From Phycisphaerae bacterium (GTDB taxonomy: Bacteria > Planctomycetota > Phycisphaerae > UBA1845), in the NCBI GenBank assembly GCA_029260075.1, contig JAJDDY010000002.1, positions 1 through 61,937 on the forward strand: a stretch of 61,937 bases of DNA, written 5' to 3'. Position numbers and translations under genes: made by a program. The stretch's first letter is position 1. The number at the start of each line of letters is the position of its first letter. This document shows positions 35,800-44,511 of this stretch, piece by piece. The notes below the pieces were generated by a model that saw nothing but the letters and a program-made list of their open reading frames with translations, was not told the DNA's origin and ran no database searches.

Positions 35800-35923
35800 T
35801 AGGCTTTGTCCTAAAATTCGTTTCAAGTACACGAGTCGCTGCAAGACGACACTCTTTTTCCGCGAGAAACGACCCGTTAGCATCGTCGTGGGTGGCTGGC
35901 CGGGAGTTTTCGGACAAAGCCTA
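35800..35923. mobile_element. MITE-like element, 124 bp, 12-bp terminal inverted repeats
   Basis: Begins TAGGCTTTGTCC and ends GGACAAAGCCTA, perfect 12-bp inverted repeats continuing as TAAAA / TTTTC. The ends resemble those of IS5-type (IS427/IS1031 group) insertion sequences. The outer TA may be the target duplication. It is too short to code for a transposase. Confidence 0.7.
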
Positions 35924-35964
35924 GCGTGATTCCCTAGAGCGTGTTTCAGAAGGGGGGCTTCAAA

Positions 35965-36000
35965 CCGAGCCGCGACCGTCAGGGAGCGGTCTTCGCACTT
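35965..36000. repeat. R2 half-repeat fused to R3
   Basis: Left arm only, CGAGCCGCGACCGTCAGGGA then GCGGTCTTCGCACTT, joined to an R3 copy 6 bp later, as at 21400. Confidence 0.8.
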
Positions 36001-36006
36001 GGTCGA

Positions 36007-36064
36007 GCGGCCCATGGCTTTAGCCGTGGAGGAGCCGAATCGGCGCCGCACTCAGTTCCACCAC
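36007..36064. repeat. R3 repeat, truncated
   Basis: GCGGCCCATGGCTTTAGCCG then GAGGAGCCGAATCGGCGCC; the right half is largely lost. Confidence 0.75.
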
Positions 36065-36134
36065 CAAAGGCCGCGAATCTTACGGTAGACAACGTGCTCG
36101 ATCGGGGTTTGCTCAAGGAAAGCGGGACGGGGTT

Positions 36135-37043
36135 CTACGACTCGTCGTCGTCACCGGGCACGTCTTGATCGTTCTTCGGCGCATCGCTCGCGTCACGATC
36201 CGAATGGACTTCGGCTCGCGCTTTCGCCAGGGTCATGCGCACGAGGTCGATCCGTTCGATCAACAGGGTCATGTTCTTGATTCGATCGTCCGGATCGATA
36301 TGACAGCAGTCTTCGATCAAGCGGGCCAGCGCCGGTGGTAGTTCTTCCGTCGCAAACTCTCCACGGTCCGCCACACGCCGCCCCACAAGGGATTGAGCTT
36401 GCATGTTGATCGTCTGGTTCATCTTCGTGCTGATCGCCCGCCCGGTGAGCACACGGTGGAGCGTACTCCCGATACCGAACACATCGGTCCGCTCGTCCAG
36501 CTTATCCCGCCGTACCTGCTCCGGAGCCATATAGTCGATCGAGCCTTGAATTCGTGGCTTGGCCTCGCGAATCTTCGAGCTTTGCCCAAGGTCGATCAGC
36601 TTCACCTTGCCCCCATCGGTCAGCATGATGTTGTTCGGTTTGAGATCGGCGTGGACGTACTCCCCCAAGTGCATCGCGTGAAGCCCTTCGGCTGTCTCGG
36701 AGAAAATGCGGAGAATGTCGTCCAGCGGCGCACTGAACTCTTTGTCCGCCAGCGAAATGCCGGGGACGTATTCCATGAACAAGATCGCCCCGTAGACCTT
36801 GAGTCGGCGGCGGAGCATGCGCAGTTCGTAGACCTTGCGCATGATCGGGTGGTCGATGGCCGTACCGATGGCGTGCTCCGTTCGGAGCAGTTCGATAAAC
36901 CCAGCGTCTTCGGGATTGACGATCTTAACGATTTTTACGGCATAGTCTCGCCCGGTCCGCATGCACCGCGCGCGGAAAATCCGAGTTTGAGCCCCGACGC
37001 CCAACTTTTCGACAACGCGATAATTCGGTATATCAACAGCCAC
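36135..37043 (-). CDS. Serine/threonine protein kinase (soluble)
   Basis: 302 residues from GTG 37043 (VAVDIPNYRVVEKLG), with GGAAA 6 nt upstream. Canonical kinase features: Gly-rich loop LGVGAQTRIF, Lys in DYAVKIVK, Glu in helix C, catalytic HADLKPNNIM (Arg of HRD replaced by Ala), metal-binding DLG instead of DFG, and DYMAPEQ at the activation end. The C-terminal 30 residues are acidic (ending DVPGDDDES) and there is no membrane helix or sensor domain, so it is a compact cytoplasmic kinase. The absence of the HRD Arg suggests activity without activation-loop phosphorylation; this is inference. Confidence 0.92.
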   Translation of the reverse strand: MAVDIPNYRVVEKLGVGAQTRIFRARCMRTGRDYAVKIVKIVNPEDAGFIELLRTEHAIGTAIDHPIMRKVYELRMLRRRLKVYGAILFMEYVPGISLADKEFSAPLDDILRIFSETAEGLHAMHLGEYVHADLKPNNIMLTDGGKVKLIDLGQSSKIREAKPRIQGSIDYMAPEQVRRDKLDERTDVFGIGSTLHRVLTGRAISTKMNQTINMQAQSLVGRRVADRGEFATEELPPALARLIEDCCHIDPDDRIKNMTLLIERIDLVRMTLAKARAEVHSDRDASDAPKNDQDVPGDDDES

Positions 37044-37379
37044 TATTTTTCCACAACCGACCGGCCCCCGCCGGAGCCTAGCCACATACAGATTCTAGTC
37101 ACCTTCAACCGGCAGACGTGTCACCGGGAGCGCACAGCACCCCGTTCGCCCCATCGCGCAGAGCCGGACCATTCGCCTGTTATGACAACAACGCTTCGAA
37201 CCGCGACCGACCACGATAGTAGCCAGCCGTTCGTATGACTTGTCTGTGCCGAACGCGGAAGAGCAGAGGAGCTACGAAACAAGAATAAGCGACATAAGAT
37301 AGCGAAAAATGGTCCATGCACTTCGCGTTTGGCTAGACCGCCATGGTTGTATGCCAGTATAACCGTTGGAGCGCGGGAC
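37044..37379. other. Intergenic region without recognised features
   Basis: Between the kinase start and the metallophosphoesterase stop. I see no gene, no known repeat and no clear promoter in it. Confidence 0.5.
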
Positions 37380-38279
37380 TCAAATCGAAATCACAGATTC
37401 CTTCGTTTTCTTGGTCGATACGGACGTTTTCCGAGGAGGATCGGCCGCCACGCCGGTTAACGAGAGCACGGTGATTTCCGCCGGGCAGTTGTAGCGGCAG
37501 AAAATCGGCGGCGAAACACCGATTCCAGCACTGACGTGTGCCTGCGTATCGCCGATAACGTGCAAACCTCTGGCCTTGTCACGTGGAATGGCGTCGTTGG
37601 GCCAGATGCACCCTAGGCCCGGAAGGCGAATCTGGCCACCGTGCGTGTGGCCCGAAAGCTGAAGGTCTACCCGATGCCGGTCCAGTCGGTAGGCCGTCGA
37701 CGGGTAGTGAGCGAGCAAGACCGTGGGCAGGTCGTCCGCCCCGTAGTCAAAAGCGAGCGCCAAATCCTCCGATTCGGGAATACTCTGATCGAGCCCTACG
37801 ATTCTGACGTCGACGCCCCCGACGTGGCAGACCTTCGATTCGTTCAACAGGAACGTAATCGGCAGATCCGGTGCGGACGCTAGGTCGGGTACGTCGTGGT
37901 TGCCCAGGGCGCCCAGGATCGTCGTTCGTTTCGCAAGGGGTTCGAAAAACCGCCGCGCGATCGCCGTCGATTTTTCCCATGAGCGATGAAGCGTTCCGAA
38001 ATCGCCGGTGACGGCGATCAGGTCGTAGTCGATCGAAAGGAGTGCGTCCTGAGCAGCCTGAACGACCCGGTTCCACCGACGAAAGTGCATGTCGGACACG
38101 TGCGCGATGCGCAGCCCGTCGACGCGCGCGGGATCGCACTGGACCGAGACCGGGAATTGGCGAACGATAACTAGTGGCTTGGCCAAGCTGAACTTTCCCC
38201 ATACTTCGACCGGCTCGGCGCGGTGGGTAAACGCGCGGGACCAACCCTGCCGCGCCGCCGCCAACAACTCGGTCGACAC
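37380..38279 (-). CDS. Calcineurin-type metallophosphoesterase
   Basis: 299 residues from GTG 38279; no strong ribosome site. Metal-binding motifs in order: HVSDMHFRRWN (D-x-H), AVTGDFG (GD), LGALGNHDVPD (GNHD), LLAHYPSTA (H), and LSGHTHGGQIRLPG (GHTH). The long GHTHGGQIRLP signature places it near the YaeI/LpxG class, membrane-proximal phosphoesterases acting on lipid A precursors. No transmembrane helix is seen. It starts 30 bp after the cysK stop, so is probably translated from the same message. Confidence 0.93.
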   Translation of the reverse strand: MSTELLAAARQGWSRAFTHRAEPVEVWGKFSLAKPLVIVRQFPVSVQCDPARVDGLRIAHVSDMHFRRWNRVVQAAQDALLSIDYDLIAVTGDFGTLHRSWEKSTAIARRFFEPLAKRTTILGALGNHDVPDLASAPDLPITFLLNESKVCHVGGVDVRIVGLDQSIPESEDLALAFDYGADDLPTVLLAHYPSTAYRLDRHRVDLQLSGHTHGGQIRLPGLGCIWPNDAIPRDKARGLHVIGDTQAHVSAGIGVSPPIFCRYNCPAEITVLSLTGVAADPPRKTSVSTKKTKESVISI

Positions 38280-38309
38280 GCTTAGAGCATACGATACGGT
38301 CGTCGACGC

Positions 38310-39251
38310 TTAATCCGCAAACAATGGCGTGGAGATATATCGGTCGCCGCCACTGGGAAGCACGACGATGATCGTCTTCCCCTTGTTTTCGGGCATGTGC
38401 GCCACGCGATCGGCGGCACACAGGGCGGCGCCGGAAGAAATGCCGCACAAGATGCCCTCGCCACGGGCAGCCTTTCGGGCCCAGCCGAAAGCGTCTTCGT
38501 TGTTCACCAGCACAACGTCGTCGATGATGTCGAGATTGAGCACTCCGGGAATGAATCCGGCACCGATGCCTTGGATCATGTGTTTGCCGGGCTGCAGCGC
38601 TTCGCCGGCTCGCGTCTGCTTGATCACCGGAGAAGCTTCCGGTTCGATCGCATAGCACTTGAAGCTCGGCTTCTTCGACTTGAGCTCTTCGCCTACGCCC
38701 GTGATCGTTCCGCCCGTCCCCACGCCGGCCACAAGAATGTCGGCCTTGCCGTCTGTATCATTCCATATTTCCTGAGCGGTTGTGCGACGGTGAACCTCCG
38801 GATTGGCGGGATTGAGAAACTGCTGCGGCATGAACGCGTTTTGCGTTTCGTTCATGATTTCTTCAGCGGCCGCGAGCGCACCCTTCATGCCGTCGGCGGC
38901 TGGGGTGAGCACCAGCGTGGCTCCGTGCGCCTTGAGGATGGCGCGGCGTTCGATGGACATGCTCTCGGGCATGGTCAGCGTAAGTTTGTAACCCCGGGCG
39001 GCGCACACGAAGGCCAGCGCGATACCGGTGTTGCCCGAGGTGGGCTCGACGATCGTGGTCTCGGGATCGATCAGCCCGTTTTTTTGGGCCGCGTCGATCA
39101 TGGCCGCTCCGATCCGATCTTTGACGCTCGACAGCGGATTGTTGAACTCGAGCTTGGCGTACACTGTGGCCGGTGCGTCGATGATACGTCCGACCTTTAC
39201 CAATGGGGTTCCGCCGATCGCGCCCATGATGTTGTCATGTAGGTTAGCCAT
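38310..39251 (-). CDS. cysK: Cysteine synthase (O-acetylserine sulfhydrylase)
   Basis: 313 residues; ATG 39251 preceded by AGGAGG at 7 nt, so the longer frame is excluded. PLP enzyme: Lys in [14 protein letters not shown], substrate loop [16 protein letters not shown]-phosphate loop [15 protein letters not shown], and [10 protein letters not shown] near the end. It makes cysteine from O-acetylserine and sulfide. The metallophosphoesterase follows after 30 bp. Confidence 0.97.
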   Translation of the reverse strand: MANLHDNIMGAIGGTPLVKVGRIIDAPATVYAKLEFNNPLSSVKDRIGAAMIDAAQKNGLIDPETTIVEPTSGNTGIALAFVCAARGYKLTLTMPESMSIERRAILKAHGATLVLTPAADGMKGALAAAEEIMNETQNAFMPQQFLNPANPEVHRRTTAQEIWNDTDGKADILVAGVGTGGTITGVGEELKSKKPSFKCYAIEPEASPVIKQTRAGEALQPGKHMIQGIGAGFIPGVLNLDIIDDVVLVNNEDAFGWARKAARGEGILCGISSGAALCAADRVAHMPENKGKTIIVVLPSGGDRYISTPLFAD

Positions 39252-39382
39252 TGGGTTGCCTCCTCTGTCGCAGCCTGTAGAAAAAACGTGGGATCCGAAT
39301 CCAGCCGGAATGCTCAACGGCCGGAAACCGGGAGTATATACGCACAGCACAGGGCAAACCAGAGCGATCGGCGAGTCGCCCG

Positions 39383-40516
39383 CTATCGCGTTGCGACAGC
39401 CCCGCCCTGCGCGATCCGGGTCAAATCGTTGACCAGCGTGTCGAGGCACAGTTGGGTGTTGGCGTTGAGGTCGAGCTCTCGCTCCGCCCGAACGATCCGG
39501 CTGATGGAATCGATCAAGTCTGTGGTTGGGATGGTCGTCCCGGTTCCGGCTGAGCCGCGTTTCGGATCCGCTCCGGACACATCACGAAGTGCGTCGCGAT
39601 ACCAATCGGCGGCAAGACGCATGACCTGTTTCAGCCCGCGTCGTCCGGCTTCCGTGTCGGTGATGTCCGGATCGTCCGCGCGAAAAACGGCACCCAACGA
39701 CTTGGATTCGTCGATCCAGCTCTTAGCTTCCAGATCGCTACGGCCTCCAGTTACCTTCGCCATCGACGTCGCCACCCGACCGGCCAATCCGCGCAAGTCC
39801 ATCGCTACGGCGTGCGTGGCTGAACCGATACTGCCGCCGCCGTGGCACGCATACCACTCGACCTGTTCGGCGGAAAGATCCGGTTGCAATTCGGTGAGCC
39901 GCGTGCGCACGAAGTCCGTGGGCAGGGCATCGAACCGAACGATTTGGACTCGCGACAGTGTCGTCGGAAGGAGTTTGTCCAACGACGTGACGAGCAACAT
40001 TAGCACCGTTGCGCCGGGGGGTTCTTCGAGTGTCTTGAGCAGGGCGTTCTGCGCCTGCACGGTCAGGCGGTCGGCCTCGCGGATAATAAAAACCTTGACG
40101 CGGCCACGAATGGGTGTGCGGACGACGCGTTCCATCACAAAATGGCGCAACACGTCGACGCCGATATCGAGCGCCTTACGTTTGCGAACGGTGGGGTCCG
40201 GATGTTGGCGACCGAGTTGGCGAAAAACCAAATGTAGATCGGGATGTTCGCCGTTGGCGACGGCTTGGCAGTCTTCACATGTACCGCAACCGGTTCGCAA
40301 CTGCGCCGCTCCGACCGCATCGACCGCCGCACCATCAATCGAACGATCGACGGGATCAGGGCAAAGCAGTAGTTCCGCCAGCGCGATCGCAAACCGCTCC
40401 TTACCCACTCCGTCAGGTCCGTGGAACACGTAGGCATGCGCCACGCGGTCGCGCGATATGGCGCGTTGGACCATCCGTTGGGCATGCGACTGATAAAGCA
40501 CATCACCAAGCGACAC
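39383..40516 (-). CDS. holB: DNA polymerase III delta-prime subunit
   Basis: 377 residues from GTG 40516 (GGAG 8 nt upstream), overlapping the end of tmk by 14 bp. It has the clamp-loader AAA+ core: Walker [14 protein letters not shown], a zinc-binding cluster with Cys in [13 protein letters not shown], the switch region [20 protein letters not shown], and sensor 1 [12 protein letters not shown]. Acts with delta and tau/gamma to load the sliding clamp. The tmk-holB pair is a widespread arrangement, supporting the call over dnaX, which is usually longer. Confidence 0.92.
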   Translation of the reverse strand: MSLGDVLYQSHAQRMVQRAISRDRVAHAYVFHGPDGVGKERFAIALAELLLCPDPVDRSIDGAAVDAVGAAQLRTGCGTCEDCQAVANGEHPDLHLVFRQLGRQHPDPTVRKRKALDIGVDVLRHFVMERVVRTPIRGRVKVFIIREADRLTVQAQNALLKTLEEPPGATVLMLLVTSLDKLLPTTLSRVQIVRFDALPTDFVRTRLTELQPDLSAEQVEWYACHGGGSIGSATHAVAMDLRGLAGRVATSMAKVTGGRSDLEAKSWIDESKSLGAVFRADDPDITDTEAGRRGLKQVMRLAADWYRDALRDVSGADPKRGSAGTGTTIPTTDLIDSISRIVRAERELDLNANTQLCLDTLVNDLTRIAQGGAVATR

Positions 40517-41213
40517 GAGATAGCTCCGTAAGCACACGATCGAACACGGTCGCCGGATCGCCGACGCCGTCCACCGTTACGACCGGCCGCGGGTAATATT
40601 CGTAGACACCGAGGAACAGCGTCCGCACGCGTCGGTGAAAGTCGATCGACCGCGCCTCCATGGCGTCGGGTTGAACGCCATCGAATAACATGCCTTTTCC
40701 CGACGAACGCTTGCGGTTCTTTCCGGCGTGATGAGGTCGCCGACCGATACGCTCGAATCCGCGATCCACGTCGACGTCCACGATCAACGTGGCGTCAGGC
40801 CAACAGTCGCCGATCGCAAGTGTGGCCAGTTCGATCACCGCTTTCGGATCGTGCCCCGCAGCCCCCTGATAGGCGCAGGTCGACGTGACGAATCGGTCGC
40901 ATAGCACCGTCTTGTTCTCCGCCAACGCCGGGCGAATGATTTCGGTCACAAGCTGCGCTCGCGACGCCATGAACAGCATCGCCTCGCAACGCACGTCCAT
41001 GTCGCTCAGGTCGTTGTCCAACAGCACCGAGCGAATTCTGTCGCCGATGATCGTTCCGCCAGGGTCTCGACAGGAAATCGTATCGACGCCGGCTTCGCTC
41101 AGCGCGTCCGAAAGCATCTTGCGCTGCGTGGATTTTCCTGCGCCGTCCGGACCATCGAACACGATGAACCGACCGCCGAGGCGTTGCAATGATTTTTTCT
41201 GCGATTCGTTCAC
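40503..41213 (-). CDS. tmk: Thymidylate kinase
   Basis: 236 residues from GTG 41213. P-loop VFDGPDGAGKSTQRKM, the substrate motif with DPGGTIIGDRIRS (DPGGT in place of the usual REPGGT), and DRFVTSTCAYQGAAG (DR(Y/F)-x-S-x-x-AYQG). The LID region is longer and more basic than usual (RRPHHAGKNRKRSSGKG). It phosphorylates dTMP to dTDP. The stop overlaps the holB start. Confidence 0.95.
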   Translation of the reverse strand: MNESQKKSLQRLGGRFIVFDGPDGAGKSTQRKMLSDALSEAGVDTISCRDPGGTIIGDRIRSVLLDNDLSDMDVRCEAMLFMASRAQLVTEIIRPALAENKTVLCDRFVTSTCAYQGAAGHDPKAVIELATLAIGDCWPDATLIVDVDVDRGFERIGRRPHHAGKNRKRSSGKGMLFDGVQPDAMEARSIDFHRRVRTLFLGVYEYYPRPVVTVDGVGDPATVFDRVLTELSRVAW

Positions 41214-41246
41214 GAGCCAGCAGCCTTTTGAACCAGTGTAGTGTCA

Positions 41247-41320
41247 GCACCCTCTCGAAAGAGTGTGGCACCGGCTTCCAGTCGGTGATCCATTAGCGAT
41301 TTCCGCCTCTTGACGGGAAC
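41247..41320 (+). repeat. R1 element overlapping the 3' end of lipA
   Basis: CAGCACCCTCTCGAAAGAGT, core with one change (TTCCAGTCGGTG), CCATTAGCGATTTCCGCCTC, TTGACGGGAA. The lipA stop codon (41293-41295) and its last seven sense codons lie inside the repeat. Confidence 0.85.
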
Positions 41321-42234
41321 GCACCGGTGACGCTACGCCGTCGGCGAATCTCATCGAACACTTCGACCGCGTTGTAGCTCGACCGCACGAACGGTCCGGA
41401 GGCCACACCGAGGAAACCGAGCTCTTGGGCCACGGTGCCAAGGGCGTCGAACTCTTCCGGAGTGTAGTATTTTTCCACCGGCGCGTGATCGGTCAACGTT
41501 GGTTGAAGGTATTGGCCAATGGTCACGGCGTCGCAGTCGACCTCCCGAAGATCGCGCAGCGTCTGGTGAAGCTCGTCAGTCGTTTCTCCCAATCCGACCA
41601 TCAATCCGGACTTCGTGATCATGGATGGTTCAACGACTTTCACCAGTCGCAACACGTCCAGCGATCGCCGGTATCGTCCCTGAGGGCGAATCGCGGGCGT
41701 CAATCTCTCGACCATTTCCAGGTTGTGGTTGTACAACTCCGGACCTGCGGCGACCAGCGCTTCCACGCAATCGCGCCGGGCGTGAAAATCGGCCGGCAGC
41801 ACCTCGACCGCTGTCGTCGGACTCATCTCGTGAATGGCTTGAACGCATTGGGCGAAATGTCCCGCGCCTTCGTCGGCGAGGTCGTCGCGGGCGACGGCGG
41901 TGAGCACGACATGCCGCAGACCCAGCTCAGCCACTGCGGTCGCCAGTCGCTTCGGCTCATCCGCAGACGGCGGATCGGGTCGAGCCGTCGCCACCGCACA
42001 ATAGTGACAGCGTCGCGTACACCGGTCGCCCAAAATCATGAATGTGGCGTGTCGCTTGGACCAGCACTCCGAGAGGTTCGGACATCGCGCCTCCTGGCAG
42101 ACCGTGGCCACACCGCTCGACACCACGACGCTGTGGGTTTGCGCGAAGTCACCAGACGGCAGCGGCCTCTTCAGCCAAGGCGGCAGCCGACGTCGTGACG
42201 GCTTCGAATTGTTTCCCAGTACGGGCAAGTCCAC
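41293..42234 (-). CDS. lipA: Lipoyl synthase (radical SAM)
   Basis: 313 residues from GTG 42234 with AGAGGA 8 nt upstream. Auxiliary cluster CQEARCPNLSEC (C-x4-C-x5-C) and radical SAM cluster CTRRCHYC (C-x3-C-x2-C) are complete, and the terminal R-S-S-Y motif is in PFVRSSYNAVEVF. It inserts two sulfurs into octanoyl groups to make lipoate. The final residues (PSRGGNR) come from an R1 repeat, beyond the usual C-terminus, and probably do not matter for activity. lipB is not adjacent. Confidence 0.95.
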   Translation of the reverse strand: MDLPVLGNNSKPSRRRLPPWLKRPLPSGDFAQTHSVVVSSGVATVCQEARCPNLSECWSKRHATFMILGDRCTRRCHYCAVATARPDPPSADEPKRLATAVAELGLRHVVLTAVARDDLADEGAGHFAQCVQAIHEMSPTTAVEVLPADFHARRDCVEALVAAGPELYNHNLEMVERLTPAIRPQGRYRRSLDVLRLVKVVEPSMITKSGLMVGLGETTDELHQTLRDLREVDCDAVTIGQYLQPTLTDHAPVEKYYTPEEFDALGTVAQELGFLGVASGPFVRSSYNAVEVFDEIRRRRSVTGAFPSRGGNR

Positions 42235-42621
42235 GCTGTGATCCTCTCGGGCGGTCTCTGCTGTCGTCTATGAACGCTCTGTCATCGGTCCAGCGATGCT
42301 CTGGGCGGCCCATGGCTTTCGCCGTGGGGGAGTCGAATTCGGCGCCGGATTCGATTTCTCACCCCTGAAGAGGTCGGTTGCCCAGATCCATTCTAACTCT
42401 TCTGGGCCACGCCGACACGGGAGAATCGCAGACCGAATCTGCGCAGCGTCAGCGCGCGAATTCGACTTCCCTCGCCAAGCAGCTAGATTGTACCCGAATC
42501 CGCCGACGGCTGCATGTCCCACGAATTTGACCAGTACCCGGCCTGGGTCTACCATCTTACGGGTGTTCGCTCTGTTGATTGATGCTGCTTGGCGTCGTCG
42601 TCCTAATCATCGCGCGAGACT
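42235..42621. other. Intergenic region with an R3 repeat
   Basis: Between divergent lipA and the stress-protein gene. R3 copy at 42303-42382. Nothing else recognised. Confidence 0.7.
42303..42382. repeat. R3 palindromic repeat, diverged right end
   Basis: GGGCGGCCCATGGCTTTCGC and GTGGGGGAGTCGAATTCGGC at the left; ACCCCTGAAGAGGTCGGTTG at the right keeps the inverted order with mismatches. Confidence 0.8.
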
Positions 42622-43101
42622 ATGGCCATGTCGATCGTGTTCAACAGGATTCTATTCCCGACGGATTTCTCCTCGCTCGCGCTCGGTGCGCTCGCCCACG
42701 CCGAGGAACTAGTCAGTGCGTTCGGTGCTGAGTTGCACTGCCTGCACGTCGTTGATGAGGGGTTTCAATATTGGAGTGCGATGGGTCCAGAGAGCATCCC
42801 GGTCGGCCCGCCGCCGGATGATCTGGTGGACCTCGCGAAGACCCGAATGGATCAATTCCGCGCGGAACACTTGTCCGGATTGACACCTGAAGCCACCACG
42901 GCTGTGCGGCTGGGGCGGCCTTTCGCTGAGATTATCGGCTACGCAAGGGAACACGACATCAAGTTGATCGTGATGGGCACGCATGGTCGGGGGGCGATCG
43001 CACAGATGCTACTCGGAAGCACGACGGAGAAGGTCGTGCGCAAAGCGCCGTGCACCGTGCTCACCGTCCGATCGGAAGATCACGACTTTGAAATGCCATA
43101 A
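42622..43101 (+). CDS. Universal stress protein (UspA family)
   Basis: 159 residues; start ATG 42622 or 42628. The fold begins FNRILFPTDFSSLALGALAH (conserved P-T-D-F/S) and ends with the ATP-binding loop VMGTHGRGAIAQMLLGSTTEKVV split as G-x2-G-x9-G-S/T, then APCTVLTVR. It should bind ATP and act in stress physiology; the specific stimulus is unknown. It is a monocistronic unit flanked by repeats. Confidence 0.93.
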   Translation: MAMSIVFNRILFPTDFSSLALGALAHAEELVSAFGAELHCLHVVDEGFQYWSAMGPESIPVGPPPDDLVDLAKTRMDQFRAEHLSGLTPEATTAVRLGRPFAEIIGYAREHDIKLIVMGTHGRGAIAQMLLGSTTEKVVRKAPCTVLTVRSEDHDFEMP

Positions 43102-43148
43102 CCCCTTCGCCGCGAGCATGCTGTCGAGCACGTGTAGCAGCGGTCCAA

Positions 43149-43174
43149 GGTGTCGAGAAAGGATTCACGACACA
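43149..43174 (-). repeat. R4 covarying hairpin
   Basis: On the minus strand GTGTCG, loop TGAATCCTTTCT, CGACAC, flanked by complementary bases. A decayed second copy with GATTCATGAAACAGCA follows at 43190-43206. Confidence 0.85.
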
Positions 43175-43269
43175 GCATCACCGTACACCGGATTCATGAA
43201 ACAGCATGGGCCACCCGGCCATCGGCACCAACCCCTCTAATCCCAACGCCGTGGCGCACCGATCAATCG

Positions 43270-44511
43270 TTACGAAAGCGGATTGATCGTTAGTCCCGTG
43301 GCCAACTTGGGGTGAAAATACGTACTTTTTTGCGGCATGAGTTCGTTCGATTCACTAACGGCGCGAAGATGTGCCATGGGCGTGGCGTTGACCAGCAGGG
43401 CGACGCCGTTGTGGTCACGGGCGATTTGCTTGGCGTTTTCATCCGACTTGACGTATCGCACATCGGGGGTCGTTCCCGTTCCCGTCGTCAGTAGCTCGTC
43501 GATCAAGTAACGGTGCAGGTAGGCGTAATCGAGTTGACGCCAGGCTTCGCCCTTGTCCGGCTCGAGTGTTGCCATGATGGCACGGTTGCAAAAGCGAAGC
43601 GGCGACCCCTCGCCGGTCGCACCGTCCCAAACGACCACATCGGCGTCACCCGCGTCGCAAGGTTCGGTCCCGTTTCGCCATGCTTCCTGTACGGTTGCGG
43701 ACGATACGTTGGCAATCGCTCGGTGGTAGGGAAGGATCAAACATCCGGGATCGTCCATGCTGGCCAATACGAACATTACATAGTTGGCCGGGTGATCGTT
43801 CGCAAGCTCGCCTCCGTTTTGCTCGGTTAACCAGTTGCGATATTGCAACGCCGTGCCGTAGCGGTGGTGGCCATCGGCGATGTAGACCTTCTTTTCGGCC
43901 ATCGTAGTAACCACGGATTGCACGACCGCCGCATCGCCCACGATCCACATTCGGTTTTCGACGCCGTTCAGCATAGCGGTAACGTCGGCCTGACGGTCGG
44001 CGGTGGCTGCGAAGGCGTTCGAAACTCGATGATCCGGATCGGCGTACATTCCCAAAAGTGCCGACAGTTGGCACTTGGTCGATTGCATGAGCGCCAAGCG
44101 GTCTTCCTTCGGTCCGCCAAACGTCTGTTCGTGTGGAAGGATTGATCCGTCGGAAAACGGCGTCAAACGCACGCGGGCGATGAACATCTTTCGTGTGTAT
44201 GAACGCCCGGCGTGTTCGAAGTTCTGGTGATAGAGGTACATGGCGGGTGTTGCTTCGCGAACGAGAACGCCATCGGATAACCATTGCTCAAATCGCGCGG
44301 CGGCTTCGACGTAGCAAGCCGGCGGACCGGCCGACTTAGGTGGTACATGCGGCAGATCGACGGATACGATGTTGTTCGCGCTTCGCGCGAGCAGGGCGTC
44401 CTTGTCGTTTTGGTCGACCACGTCGTATGGCGGGGCGACCACGTCGGAGAGGTCGCCGCCGGTTGATGCGAAGTCATATCGGATCGCCGCAAACGGCATG
44501 AGCTCGGGCAT
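43270..44511 (-). CDS. DUF1015 family protein
   Basis: 413 residues from ATG 44511 with GGAG 8 nt upstream; an upstream extension of the frame is not supported. It starts LMPFAAIRYDF..VVAPPYDVVDQ, the family signature, and has YLYHQNFEHAGRSYTRKMFI, FSDGSILPHEQTFGGPKEDR and VYIADGHHRYGTALQYRNWL, where the invariant DGHHRY suggests an active site. DUF1015 proteins are widespread, soluble, and often placed near serine metabolism genes; biochemical role is not settled. No metabolic neighbour here helps. Confidence 0.93.
   Translation of the reverse strand: MPELMPFAAIRYDFASTGGDLSDVVAPPYDVVDQNDKDALLARSANNIVSVDLPHVPPKSAGPPACYVEAAARFEQWLSDGVLVREATPAMYLYHQNFEHAGRSYTRKMFIARVRLTPFSDGSILPHEQTFGGPKEDRLALMQSTKCQLSALLGMYADPDHRVSNAFAATADRQADVTAMLNGVENRMWIVGDAAVVQSVVTTMAEKKVYIADGHHRYGTALQYRNWLTEQNGGELANDHPANYVMFVLASMDDPGCLILPYHRAIANVSSATVQEAWRNGTEPCDAGDADVVVWDGATGEGSPLRFCNRAIMATLEPDKGEAWRQLDYAYLHRYLIDELLTTGTGTTPDVRYVKSDENAKQIARDHNGVALLVNATPMAHLRAVSESNELMPQKSTYFHPKLATGLTINPLS

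Larger units (their letters stand above)
35428..36134. other. Intergenic region with a MITE-like element and R2/R3 repeats
   Basis: About 700 bp. It contains a 124-bp inverted-repeat element (35800-35923), an R2 half (35965-36000) and an R3 copy (36007-36064). Frames over 35388-36051 are low-quality and probably derive from repeats. No supported gene. Confidence 0.7.

Noticed and set aside
35388-36051. Minus-strand frames of 133 and 178 codons
   Set aside because: They cross the 124-bp inverted-repeat element and the R2/R3 repeats and show no domain; likely non-coding.
39337-39400. c-di-GMP (GEMM) riboswitch-like ACGCACAGCACAGGGCAAACC on the plus strand
   Set aside because: It has the first conserved block but lacks the second (GGGACGCAAAGCC and CCGGCCTAA type) and has no gene downstream on that strand; it lies between cysK and holB, which are on the minus strand.
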